From CAZYFH01 sp965197395 (lineage in GTDB: Bacteria; Acidobacteriota; Vicinamibacteria; Vicinamibacterales; UBA8438): a stretch of 64,000 nt of DNA. This document shows positions 1-7,965 of the stretch, piece after piece (the stretch's first letter is position 1; the number at the start of each line of letters is the position of its first letter). The position numbers and the translations under genes are program-made. The stretch spans positions 62,001 through 126,000 of the forward strand of contig CBDANB010000007.1 of assembly GCA_965197395.1 (NCBI GenBank), written 5' to 3'. The notes beneath the pieces were generated by a model, which was given only the letters and a program-made list of their open reading frames with translations, was not told where the DNA came from and searched no databases.

Positions 1-5
1 TCGCC

Positions 6-560
6 ATGAGCATCAAATCCGATCGGTGGATCACCCGCATGGCGAACGAGCACCGGATGATCGAGCCCTTCGTCGAGACCCAGGTACGGAGCGGGGTCGT
101 CTCCTACGGCCTCTCGTCCTATGGCTACGACATCCGCGTGGCCGATGAGTTCAAGGTCTTCACGAACATCAACACCACTGTGATCGACCCGAAAACCTTC
201 GACCCCCGCTCGTTCGTGGATCTGCGGGACGATGTGTGCATCGTTCCACCGAACTCGTTTGCGCTGGCGCGAACAGTGGAGTATTTCCGGATTCCTCGAG
301 ATGTGCTGACAGTGTGCCTGGGGAAGTCGACCTATGCGCGCTGCGGCATCATCGTCAACGTCACGCCGTTCGAGCCCGAGTGGGAGGGGACCGCCACGCT
401 CGAGATCTCGAACACGACGCCGCTGCCCGCGCGGATCTACGCGAACGAAGGTATCGCGCAAGTGCTGTTCTTCCAGAGCGATGAGGTGTGTGCCACGTCA
501 TATGCAGATAAGAAGGGGAAGTACCAGGCGCAGCAGGTGGTCACGCTACCGAAGATCTAG
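6..560 (+). CDS. dcd: dCTP deaminase
   Basis: Cytosolic enzyme that deaminates dCTP to dUTP, feeding dUMP and then dTMP synthesis. The 184-residue product is close to the usual 190. The active-site signature GKSTYARCGI is at 106-115, with the Ser (108) and Arg (112) expected from E. coli Dcd, and the general-base Glu is in TLEISN (E133). The N-terminal SYGLSSYGYDIR segment at 33-44 is the trimer-forming family signature. The ATG lies only five bases from the window edge, so its ribosome binding site and any upstream partner cannot be judged. The Arg/Glu set is also shared with dUTPases, but the SSYGYDIR block and length favour Dcd. Confidence 0.95.
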   Translation: MSIKSDRWITRMANEHRMIEPFVETQVRSGVVSYGLSSYGYDIRVADEFKVFTNINTTVIDPKTFDPRSFVDLRDDVCIVPPNSFALARTVEYFRIPRDVLTVCLGKSTYARCGIIVNVTPFEPEWEGTATLEISNTTPLPARIYANEGIAQVLFFQSDEVCATSYADKKGKYQAQQVVTLPKI

Positions 561-753
561 AAGAGCCTCCGCTAATTCATTGACTGGGTGTCGGTAATGG
601 GTCCGCGTGAGCTGGGGCGCCCTTGAAATATGGCTTGCTTCGTAGTACGCTGCGGCGTCTCTGAGACGCTCTCGTGGATGGTTGGCCTCGGAACTCCAGG
701 TAATTCTGTGCGGACAGAGGCAGTGACGACGATGGATATTTGTGCGAGGCGAT

Positions 754-771
754 TTGTGAAAATAATCACAA
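754..771. promoter_or_regulatory. CRP-type palindrome upstream of bc operon
   Basis: Perfect palindrome TTGTGA-AAATAA-TCACAA in the 278-bp gap between dcd and the electron-transfer operon, ending 67 bases before the first operon ATG. It matches the Crp consensus TGTGA-N6-TCACA exactly and is an AT-rich island in GC-rich DNA. Known: CRP/FNR-family dimers bind such sites. Inferred: it controls the downstream bc-complex operon. No convincing -35/-10 pair can be placed, so activation versus repression is open. Confidence 0.6.
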
Positions 772-838
772 TTCAATCGTCCCGTCTCCGTTGCGGTATC
801 GAGCACGCAACACTGACCGTGCCCTGCGGAACGCCCTG

Positions 839-1792
839 ATGATGATGAAGAAGCTCCAAGAGCGCGAACCAGAGGTCCCCGCGCCCCCGCTCGCCAAAGC
901 GCCCGCGCTGGCCGTCCAGTTCTTCTTGATCCCCCTCGCCGTCGTTGGCGCGGTCGTTCTCGTGTATGGCGGGTTCCGGATGCTGGTGACGACCGAGCGG
1001 ACCCCGCAGGAGTATCTGAGCGACGTTCAGTCCGGCGGCCGCGAACGCCGCTGGCCAGCGGCCTTCGAGCTCGCGCGTCTGCTCTCGGATCCGGACGTTG
1101 AGGCACGGCACCCGGGTCTCGGCGCGGCCATCGTGCAGACGTTTGCGGACGCGGAAGGGGACGACCCGCGCGTGCGGCAGTATCTGGCCCTGGCCATTGG
1201 GCGGCTGGCGGCGCCGCCGGCGGGTGTGACCGACGAGCTCGTCGCGGCGCTCGATGACCCGGACCCCGAGACACAGATCAGCGTCATCTGGGCGCTGGCG
1301 TCGATTGGCGACGGTGCGAGCGTCGAGCACATCGCGGCGATGTATCGCTCGGATGATGCGGGTGTGCGGAAGATGGCGGTGTATGCCCTCGGCGCGCTGC
1401 CGGGCGACGCCGCCCTGACAACGTTGCAAAACGGCCTCGACGATCCGACGACAGACGTGCAGTGGAACGCGGCGGTCGCCCTTGCGCGTCACGGGCAGAC
1501 GGACGGGGTTCCCATCCTGCGGCGCATGCTCGACCGGACCTACGTCGAGCGAGCGGTGACGCGGACACCGACCACGGACGCCACGGTCGATCTCGTGAGC
1601 GAGGTGATCGTGAGCGGCCTGGACGCCGTCGCGGCGCTCGGGGTCGACGACCTGCGTGAAGAGATTCGCATCCTCAGCGAGGACGACGCGAGTCTCCGGG
1701 TTCGGGACGTGGCGATCCGCACGTTGGACGCGCTGGGTTCAGACGATTCGACGTTGATCCGCGCCGAGCAGGCGGCGTGGGCCGGTCAATAG
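839..1792 (+). CDS. Membrane-anchored HEAT-repeat protein of the bc operon
   Basis: A 317-residue protein with a short cytoplasmic N terminus, one membrane helix at about residues 19-43 (FFLIPLAVVGAVVLVYGGF) and then alpha-helical repeats. From about residue 110 onward, HEAT/PBS-lyase-like repeats are visible, each with a D-P-D or D-D-P turn followed by an A-A-x-A-L helix (for example DDPDPETQISVIWALASIGD). The ATG at 839 (MMMKK) was chosen because upstream codons look non-coding. It is the first gene of a run with 24-54 bp gaps leading into Rieske, cytochrome b and cytochrome c genes. A scaffolding or assembly role in the bc complex is inferred from position; no catalytic motif is seen. Confidence 0.8.
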   Translation: MMMKKLQEREPEVPAPPLAKAPALAVQFFLIPLAVVGAVVLVYGGFRMLVTTERTPQEYLSDVQSGGRERRWPAAFELARLLSDPDVEARHPGLGAAIVQTFADAEGDDPRVRQYLALAIGRLAAPPAGVTDELVAALDDPDPETQISVIWALASIGDGASVEHIAAMYRSDDAGVRKMAVYALGALPGDAALTTLQNGLDDPTTDVQWNAAVALARHGQTDGVPILRRMLDRTYVERAVTRTPTTDATVDLVSEVIVSGLDAVAALGVDDLREEIRILSEDDASLRVRDVAIRTLDALGSDDSTLIRAEQAAWAGQ

Positions 1793-1846
1793 CGGCGATC
1801 GGGTAGGCCGTGGCGTGATCGCCGACTGACGAGGAAGACGACGACG

Positions 1847-2515
1847 ATGGCCGACAACGATGGCGCGGTGACACCGCCGGCCGGCGCTCCGAAAACGCCG
1901 CCGAAACCGAAACCCGTCGCGCCGGCGCCGAATCCGGCGCTGGCCGGCAAGACGACGAGCGCGGCGGCCGCCAGGCCAGTGATCAAGAAGGCCGCCAAGG
2001 CAGCGGATGACACATCGCCCCTCATGGGACGTCGAGGCTGGATGGGGCTGGCGTGGGGGGCTTTCGCGGCCGCAACGGGTGGTTGCCTGACGGCGACGGG
2101 GCGGTTCATGTTTCCAAACGTGCTCAATGAGCCGCCGCTGCAGTTCACCATCGGGTTCCCTGACGAGTATGGCGAGGGAGTCGACGAGCGGTGGAAGGAC
2201 CGTCAGGGCGTCTGGATCGTTCGGACGCCCTTTGACGACTATCACGAGGCGCCCGGATTTTACGCCCTGCTGGTCACGTGCACACACCTCGGATGCACGC
2301 CAAACTGGCTGTCGGCGGAGAGCAAATTCAAGTGTCCGTGTCACGGGAGCGGGTTCCGGCCGACCGGCATCAACTTCGAAGGGCCGGCACCACGGCCGCT
2401 CGAGCGGGCGGCCATCATGCTGGCCGAAGACGGCCAGATGATGATCGACAAAGCGCAGAAGTACCAGGAAGAACTGGGGCAGTGGAGCGAGTCTGGGGCG
2501 TTCCTGCAAGTGTAG
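1847..2515 (+). CDS. Rieske iron-sulfur subunit of bc/b6f-type complex
   Basis: 2Fe-2S subunit taking electrons from quinol at the Qo site and passing them to a c-type cytochrome. The 222-residue protein has a Pro/Ala/Lys-rich N terminus (1-55), a GRRGW motif then a single membrane anchor (about 64-88), and a C-terminal Rieske domain. Cluster ligands are in CTHLGC (C145, H147) and CPCHGSGF (C163, H166). The additional C150 and C165 of the two boxes can form the usual stabilising disulfide. The Arg-Arg before the anchor would suit Tat export, which is the known route for Rieske proteins. It sits 54 bp after the HEAT gene and 24 bp before cytochrome b. Confidence 0.95.
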   Translation: MADNDGAVTPPAGAPKTPPKPKPVAPAPNPALAGKTTSAAAARPVIKKAAKAADDTSPLMGRRGWMGLAWGAFAAATGGCLTATGRFMFPNVLNEPPLQFTIGFPDEYGEGVDERWKDRQGVWIVRTPFDDYHEAPGFYALLVTCTHLGCTPNWLSAESKFKCPCHGSGFRPTGINFEGPAPRPLERAAIMLAEDGQMMIDKAQKYQEELGQWSESGAFLQV

Positions 2516-2539
2516 AAGGTCTGGAGACCGAGCTCAGAT

Positions 2540-3355
2540 ATGGCCGACGCGAAAACGGTTGAACCGCAAGACCCCGCGCTGGTGCGCGGATGGAACTGGC
2601 TGACCGAGACACAGGTCTGGACGTCCGTCTTCCGGCACGCGGCGCCGATCAACGACCGCAACCGGGTGCTGGTGATGCTGTCGAACGTCTTTCTGCATCT
2701 CCACCCGGTCCGGTTGAAGAAGCATGGCGTGCGGATGCGCTACACGTGGTGCATGGGCGGGTTGAGCTTCTTCCTGTTTCTGCACCTCACGTTCACGGGC
2801 GTGCTGCTGATGTTCTATTACCGGCCGACGCTCGAGTACGCCTACTCGGATATCGTCGGGCTGCGAGAGCATGTCCCGCTCGGCATCATGCGCGAGATGC
2901 ACCGCTGGGCGGCGCACGCGATGGTGATCACGGTGTGGCTGCACATGTTCCGGGTCTTCATGACAGGGTCGTACAAGCCGCCCCGCGAGTTCAACTGGAA
3001 CGTCGGCGTCCTCATGCTGTTCCTGACGTTGTTTCTGTCGTTCACTGGCTACCTCCTCCCCTGGGACCAGTTGGCCATCTGGGCGATTACGGTCGGGTCG
3101 AACATGGCGCGCGCAACGCCGATCGCCGGCTATGAAGGGCCGCTCGCGTCATTCCTCACATTGGGTGACGTGCGGCTCGTGCACCAGGCAAACGACGCCC
3201 GCTTCGGCCTGCTCGGCGGGACGATCGTCGGCGAGGGGGCGCTGTTGCGCTTCTACGTCCTGCACTGCGTCCTGTGTCCGCTCCTCATCGGGTTCCTGAT
3301 GGCAGTGCATTTCTGGCGGGTGCGGAAGGACGGCGGCATTTCGGGACCGCTCTAG
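2540..3355 (+). CDS. Cytochrome b6-like subunit (N-terminal half of cytochrome b)
   Basis: Quinol-oxidising membrane subunit carrying hemes bL and bH. 271 residues with four membrane helices. Heme ligand pairs are H121/H135 (13 residues between) and H242/H257 (14 between), which is the b6-type spacing. Cys71 in YTWCMGG aligns with the FYCLGG Cys of plastid cytochrome b6 that covalently holds heme ci/cn, so the complex probably has that extra heme. The C terminus RKDGGISGPL is the b6-type ending, showing a split rather than fused cytochrome b. The N terminus is longer than in b6 by about 35 residues. Confidence 0.95.
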   Translation: MADAKTVEPQDPALVRGWNWLTETQVWTSVFRHAAPINDRNRVLVMLSNVFLHLHPVRLKKHGVRMRYTWCMGGLSFFLFLHLTFTGVLLMFYYRPTLEYAYSDIVGLREHVPLGIMREMHRWAAHAMVITVWLHMFRVFMTGSYKPPREFNWNVGVLMLFLTLFLSFTGYLLPWDQLAIWAITVGSNMARATPIAGYEGPLASFLTLGDVRLVHQANDARFGLLGGTIVGEGALLRFYVLHCVLCPLLIGFLMAVHFWRVRKDGGISGPL

Positions 3356-3382
3356 AAGAAAGACCGTTCGGGGTCATTGAAT

Positions 3383-4459
3383 ATGGACGCGCTCAAAGGC
3401 CTTATCAATATCTTCGCCGACCCGAAGTGGTTCTTCCTCCTGTCGGTGGCCGCGCTGGTCGCCATTATCTGGAAACGGGAGCTCTTTGCGAGAAACGCCG
3501 TCGGATACGGTCTGATGGGCGTGCTGGCGGTGTTCTTTGGGTGGGGGCTCTTCGATGAGAACTTCGCGCTGATCATCGCCAAGCCGGACAACGTGCCGAT
3601 CGTCGCGTTGATCTTCCTGGTCATCTTCTTTACGTGGTACTCGATGCGTGAGGCGGTGAGGAACGACCAGCGTACGGCCGCGGGCGAGGAGGTCATCGAG
3701 AAGCAGGAGTCGGACCGTGTCTGGGTGTGGCCCGACCTGGTCTATACGGAGTTGATCTCGCTGATTCTGGTGAGCGCGATTCTCGTCGTCTGGTCGATCG
3801 GCCTCGAGGCTCCGATCGAGCAGCCGGCCAATCCGGCCAATACGCCGAATCCGTCGAAGGCGCCGTGGTATTTCCTCGGACTGCAGGAAATGCTCGTCTA
3901 TTTCGACCCGTGGCTGGCCGGTGTCCTTCTGCCCGGCCTCATCATCGTCGGGCTGATGGCGATTCCGTATATCGACACCAATCCAAAAGGGAACGGCTAC
4001 TACACGTTCAATGAGCGGAAGGCCGAGATCGTCATCTTTCTCTTCGGGTTCGTCGTGCTCTGGTCGGCGCTCATCGTCCTTGGCACCTTTCTCCGCGGCC
4101 CGAATTGGAATTTCTTCGGTCCATTCGAGGTGTGGGATATCCACAAGCTGGAGGCGTTGACCAACGTCCAGCTATCCGAGTACGTGTGGGTGCGGGGACT
4201 CGGTCAGGCACTGCCGGAGAACATCCTGATCCGAGAAAGTGTCGGGATCCTGATCACGATTGGCTACATCGCCGTGCTCCCCGTCGTGCTCGCGAGGACG
4301 GTCTTCAAGCGCTACTACGAGAAGCTGGGCGGGCCGCGATTCTATGTGGCGGCAACGCTCTTCCTGATGATGCTGTCGCTTCCGCTGAAGATGTTCAGCC
4401 GGTGGGTGTTCAACCTGAAATACATCGTCTCTATTCCCGAGTACTTCCTCAACATTTAG
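3383..4459 (+). CDS. Enlarged cytochrome b C-terminal subunit (subunit IV-like)
   Basis: Second half of the split cytochrome b. At 358 residues it is about twice the length of b6f subunit IV (about 160). About eight membrane helices can be counted: three extra ones before the Qo segment and at least one after. The Qo motif reads APWYF, in NPSKAPWYFLGLQEML, instead of PEWYF, so the usual Glu is absent. The ATG at 3383 was chosen over an upstream TTG at 3377. It is followed after 16 bp by the octaheme cytochrome gene, so all five genes are probably one transcript. Assignment to cytochrome b is firm; the role of the extra helices is unknown. Confidence 0.9.
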   Translation: MDALKGLINIFADPKWFFLLSVAALVAIIWKRELFARNAVGYGLMGVLAVFFGWGLFDENFALIIAKPDNVPIVALIFLVIFFTWYSMREAVRNDQRTAAGEEVIEKQESDRVWVWPDLVYTELISLILVSAILVVWSIGLEAPIEQPANPANTPNPSKAPWYFLGLQEMLVYFDPWLAGVLLPGLIIVGLMAIPYIDTNPKGNGYYTFNERKAEIVIFLFGFVVLWSALIVLGTFLRGPNWNFFGPFEVWDIHKLEALTNVQLSEYVWVRGLGQALPENILIRESVGILITIGYIAVLPVVLARTVFKRYYEKLGGPRFYVAATLFLMMLSLPLKMFSRWVFNLKYIVSIPEYFLNI

Positions 4460-4475
4460 CCCGTTCTCGAGGGTC

Positions 4476-7307
4476 ATGGCTGACAAGAGAAGCGTCGGAC
4501 ACGCCTATAACGTCGATTTCCTCAACGTCGTCTTCGCCGCGTCCAGCGTCTTTCTGTTCGCGACGGTCATCTGGATGGTGTGGGACGACTTCGATCGCGA
4601 GTGGAAGGGCTATCAGCGACGCTTCGTGACCCTGGAGTCGGAGGTGACACAGCTCAGCCTGGATGCGGCGCGGGAAGGCCTGGACCTGCAGCGTCTCGAG
4701 GAGCTGCGCACCCAGCGCGCGACGGCCGAGCAGGCGCTGGCGTCCAACCAACAGCAGGTTGACGAATACGACAACCAGCTGGGCGCGCTCGATGCCGATC
4801 TCTTTTTGGCGACCCAGCAATACAACTTCCAGAAGGCGGATTACGACGTTGCGCGGTACTCGTTCGAGGAAGTCCAGGCCGAGCATCCCGAGGAGGCGGC
4901 TGCGGACCGGCCGGCTATTGACGCCATGTACGAGCGGTGGATCGAGCTGGGCCTGGAGGTCGAGCGGGTGACGGCGGAGCGCGACGAGGTGCGTGGTCTG
5001 CGCAATGCGCTCACGAGCGGCGTGACCGATGCGGACGACGCCATTCGTGAGATCACGACCGAGACAACGCGGCTGGAGGATCGGCTGGCCGACCTGGAGG
5101 TCGACCTCATCAACGACTACCTGCTCAATGCTCCGATGCTCGACTTTATTGCGCCGAGCCTGGTCGTGCATCAGACCATCACGGAGAACATCGTCGACGA
5201 CGTCAACTTCAAACGCGTCCGCAAGATGGACCGCTGCTCGACCTGCCATCTGGCCATCGATCGGGAGGGGTACGAGGGCTATCCGCAGCCCTTCCGGACG
5301 CATCCGAACCTCGAGACCTACGTCGGGAGCGCGTCACCGCACACGGTGGCGTCGACCGGCTGCACGGTCTGCCATGAGGGGATGGGACAGTCGATCGGCT
5401 TCGTGCATTCCTCGCACACGCCGACGGGAGAGGAGCAGACCCACGCCTGGGAGGAGCAATACGGGTGGGAGGAGCCCCACCTGTGGGATTACCCGATGCT
5501 GCCGACGAACATGACCGAAGCGTCGTGCGGCAAGTGTCACCAGGAGACGGTGTTCGTCCCGGAGGCGCGGACGTTGAACACGGCCTACGGCCTCTACGAG
5601 CGGGCCGGGTGCTACGCGTGTCATAAAACGGTCGGCTTCGAGGACCTTCGCAAGCCCGGACCGAGTCTGACGAAAATCGGCTCGAAGTTGACGCCGGAGT
5701 GGGTGTCGACGTGGATCCGCGACCCGCGGGCCGTCAAGGAGAGCACCTGGATGCCGCGCGTCTGGTACAACTCCAACACGAGCTTGCCGGAGGACGCGCG
5801 TCGAAACGAGGCGGAGATCGACGCCGCCGTCGCCTATCTCTTCGCGAACTCGGAAGAGCATGCGTTCGCTGTCGGCACGCCGCCGCGGGGCGATGCGGAG
5901 CGGGGCGAAGCGCTCGTCGACTCGGTCGGCTGCCTCGCCTGTCACATCACGGAAGGGCAGACGCGTCTCGAGGCCGGCACGCGTCGGACATTCGGCCAGC
6001 CGCTCCAGAACATCGGGAACAAGACCACATACGAGTGGCTCTTCGACTGGGTGCGTGACCCCAAGCACTTCAGCAGCGATACCTACATGCCCGATCTGCG
6101 GCTGACCGATCAGGAGGTGGCCGACGTCGCGACCTACCTCGTCGGTCTGACCGGCCCCGCAGGGCGATCGGCGGAAGCGACCTACGACGCGGCGTTCGTG
6201 GAGGACGTGCTCATCGACTATGTCAGCTCCATCCTGCCGTCCGCGGAAGCTAGGGAACTGGTGGACGGGATGTCGGCTGACGAGCGCCAACTCGAGCTCG
6301 GCCAGCGCGTCATCGCGCGATACGGGTGCTACAGCTGTCACGAGATTGAGGGTTTTGGCGATGATGTCCAGCCAATCGGAATCGAGCTCTCCGAGGAGGG
6401 CAGCAAGCTGTTGCCGAGACTCGACTTCGCCTTCGTGCACGACATCCCCCACACGAAGGTCGAATGGTTCAAGCAGAAGATGCGCGACCCGCGCGCGTTC
6501 GACCAGAGCCGTGTGCTGCAGCCGCTCGAGAAGCTGCGGATGCCGAACTTCGGGATGAGCGACGAAGAGGCGACGCTTTTCACCGTCGCGATCTCGAGCT
6601 TTCAGAGCGACGTACAGCCGGTGGCGGCTCGGGCACCACGGTCGGCCCGTCACGACGCGCTCCAGGCGGGGCGCAACCTGGTGCGGCGGCGGAATTGTGT
6701 CGGGTGTCACGAGATCGAGGCTGACGGCGGCGACTACGAGGAGCTGCTCGACGACCCCTCGCTTGCGCCGCCGCTCTTGACGCCGGAGGGCGCCAAGGTC
6801 AAGCCGGAATGGCTCTTTGCGTTTTTTCAGGATCCGATTCCGATTCGCCCGTGGCTCGACGTGCGGATGCCGACCTTTGGCCTCGACGACGGACACTGGA
6901 ACACGGTCGTCGAGTACTTCGCCGCCATCTCCGACACGGTGGGGCCGTTCCGCACTGACGAGCCGGTCACGCTGGCCCAGGTGCCGGCCGAAGGCCGGGA
7001 GTTGTTCGACTTGCTCCGCTGCCAGCAGTGTCACGTGCTCGACACAATCCCGGCCGATCAGCCGACGGACAACCTGGCGCCGGACCTGCGTATGGCGTGG
7101 GAGCGCTTACAGCCGGAGTGGATTGTCGATTGGATGCGGGAGCCGCTGGCCATCCAGCCGGGCACGCGAATGCCGATGATGTGGACCGAGCTGCCGACCT
7201 CGTTCTATCCGCAGTTCGGCCAGGACGGCGAGCGTCAAATGGAGGCGATTCGGGATTACTTGTTGACGTTCCGTGGTGGCCCGAGCCCGCTGCGGAGCGG
7301 GAACTGA
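4476..7307 (+). CDS. Membrane-anchored octaheme c-type cytochrome with coiled coil
   Basis: A 943-residue electron-transfer protein. It has one N-terminal membrane anchor (about residues 12-35), a long charged coiled coil (about 40-215), then eight CxxCH heme sites at residues 254, 296, 351, 379, 486, 618, 741 and 849. Several sites are followed by cytochrome c-type MP motifs such as TWMPRVW, TYMPDLRL, RMPNFGM, RMPTFGL and RMPMMW, giving likely distal Met ligands. It closes the bc operon and is probably the periplasmic electron acceptor for the Rieske protein, replacing a monoheme c1 or f. Repeated GAxLxPEWLxxWxRDP-type units suggest internal duplication of cytochrome domains. No close named family is claimed. 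Confidence 0.9.
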   Translation: MADKRSVGHAYNVDFLNVVFAASSVFLFATVIWMVWDDFDREWKGYQRRFVTLESEVTQLSLDAAREGLDLQRLEELRTQRATAEQALASNQQQVDEYDNQLGALDADLFLATQQYNFQKADYDVARYSFEEVQAEHPEEAAADRPAIDAMYERWIELGLEVERVTAERDEVRGLRNALTSGVTDADDAIREITTETTRLEDRLADLEVDLINDYLLNAPMLDFIAPSLVVHQTITENIVDDVNFKRVRKMDRCSTCHLAIDREGYEGYPQPFRTHPNLETYVGSASPHTVASTGCTVCHEGMGQSIGFVHSSHTPTGEEQTHAWEEQYGWEEPHLWDYPMLPTNMTEASCGKCHQETVFVPEARTLNTAYGLYERAGCYACHKTVGFEDLRKPGPSLTKIGSKLTPEWVSTWIRDPRAVKESTWMPRVWYNSNTSLPEDARRNEAEIDAAVAYLFANSEEHAFAVGTPPRGDAERGEALVDSVGCLACHITEGQTRLEAGTRRTFGQPLQNIGNKTTYEWLFDWVRDPKHFSSDTYMPDLRLTDQEVADVATYLVGLTGPAGRSAEATYDAAFVEDVLIDYVSSILPSAEARELVDGMSADERQLELGQRVIARYGCYSCHEIEGFGDDVQPIGIELSEEGSKLLPRLDFAFVHDIPHTKVEWFKQKMRDPRAFDQSRVLQPLEKLRMPNFGMSDEEATLFTVAISSFQSDVQPVAARAPRSARHDALQAGRNLVRRRNCVGCHEIEADGGDYEELLDDPSLAPPLLTPEGAKVKPEWLFAFFQDPIPIRPWLDVRMPTFGLDDGHWNTVVEYFAAISDTVGPFRTDEPVTLAQVPAEGRELFDLLRCQQCHVLDTIPADQPTDNLAPDLRMAWERLQPEWIVDWMREPLAIQPGTRMPMMWTELPTSFYPQFGQDGERQMEAIRDYLLTFRGGPSPLRSGN

Positions 7308-7328
7308 CGGCGCCCCACCTGCCTGGCC

Positions 7329-7940
7329 CTAGCCGGGGACCGTCAACGATCGCAGGATGTCGTCGGTCGTCGTGAGGTCGGCGCCGGCGGACCGCATCTC
7401 GTCAAGGGCACGCTTTCCGTCACCGGCTCGCAGGTCGACCGCGGCCACGGCGTCGGTCGCCAACAAGACCCGAAAGCCGTCTTTCAGCGCATCGAGCACC
7501 GACGATCGGACGCAGTAGTCGGTTGCGAGACCGCCGACGCAGAGGTGCTCGACTCCGATCCCCCGAAGCTCCGCCGCCAGACACCGGCCGGATGTCAGGT
7601 GCCCATCCCACGCTGAATAGCCGTCGATTCCCGGGGCCTCCCCTTTGCTGATGACGCAGGCGTCCGGTGGCAGCCGCAGCTCGGGATGGAAGGCGGCCCC
7701 GTCCGTCCCGGCGACGCAGTGGATGGGCCAGACGCCGCCGTAGTCCTTGAAGTGCGCGGTCACCGGGGGGTGCCAGTCGCGCGACGCGAAGACAGGTATG
7801 CGTGCCGCGTGGCACGCGTCGATGAGGCGGTTCAGGGGGCCGACGACCGCATCGCCCCCCGGTACGGCAAGTGCGCCGCCGGCGCAGAAATCGTTCTGGA
7901 CATCGATGACGAGGAGCACGGTGTCGTCACGTTCACCCAC
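7329..7940 (-). CDS. pncA: Nicotinamidase
   Basis: Hydrolyses nicotinamide to nicotinate in the salvage route to NAD. 203 residues, isochorismatase fold. The catalytic triad is visible: D13 in VIDVQNDF, K99 in ISKGE, C143 in GLATDYCVRSS. Metal ligands sit in SRDWHPP (D55, H57) with H59-equivalent chemistry supplied nearby. The gene converges on the octaheme gene (21 bp apart) and diverges from pncB with only 25 bp between start codons, so the two salvage genes probably share a control region. The close pairing with pncB and a sirtuin strengthens the call over a generic isochorismatase. Confidence 0.93.
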   Translation of the reverse strand: MGERDDTVLLVIDVQNDFCAGGALAVPGGDAVVGPLNRLIDACHAARIPVFASRDWHPPVTAHFKDYGGVWPIHCVAGTDGAAFHPELRLPPDACVISKGEAPGIDGYSAWDGHLTSGRCLAAELRGIGVEHLCVGGLATDYCVRSSVLDALKDGFRVLLATDAVAAVDLRAGDGKRALDEMRSAGADLTTTDDILRSLTVPG

Positions 7941-7965
7941 GAGTAGTACATTACCATCGCCGCCG

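Noticed and set aside
546..1274. Long open frames antisense to the HEAT gene (and many similar antisense frames across the window)
   Set aside because: High-GC third-position bias opens antisense frames; the translations are Arg/Pro/Ala-rich with no domain, and overlap well-supported genes.
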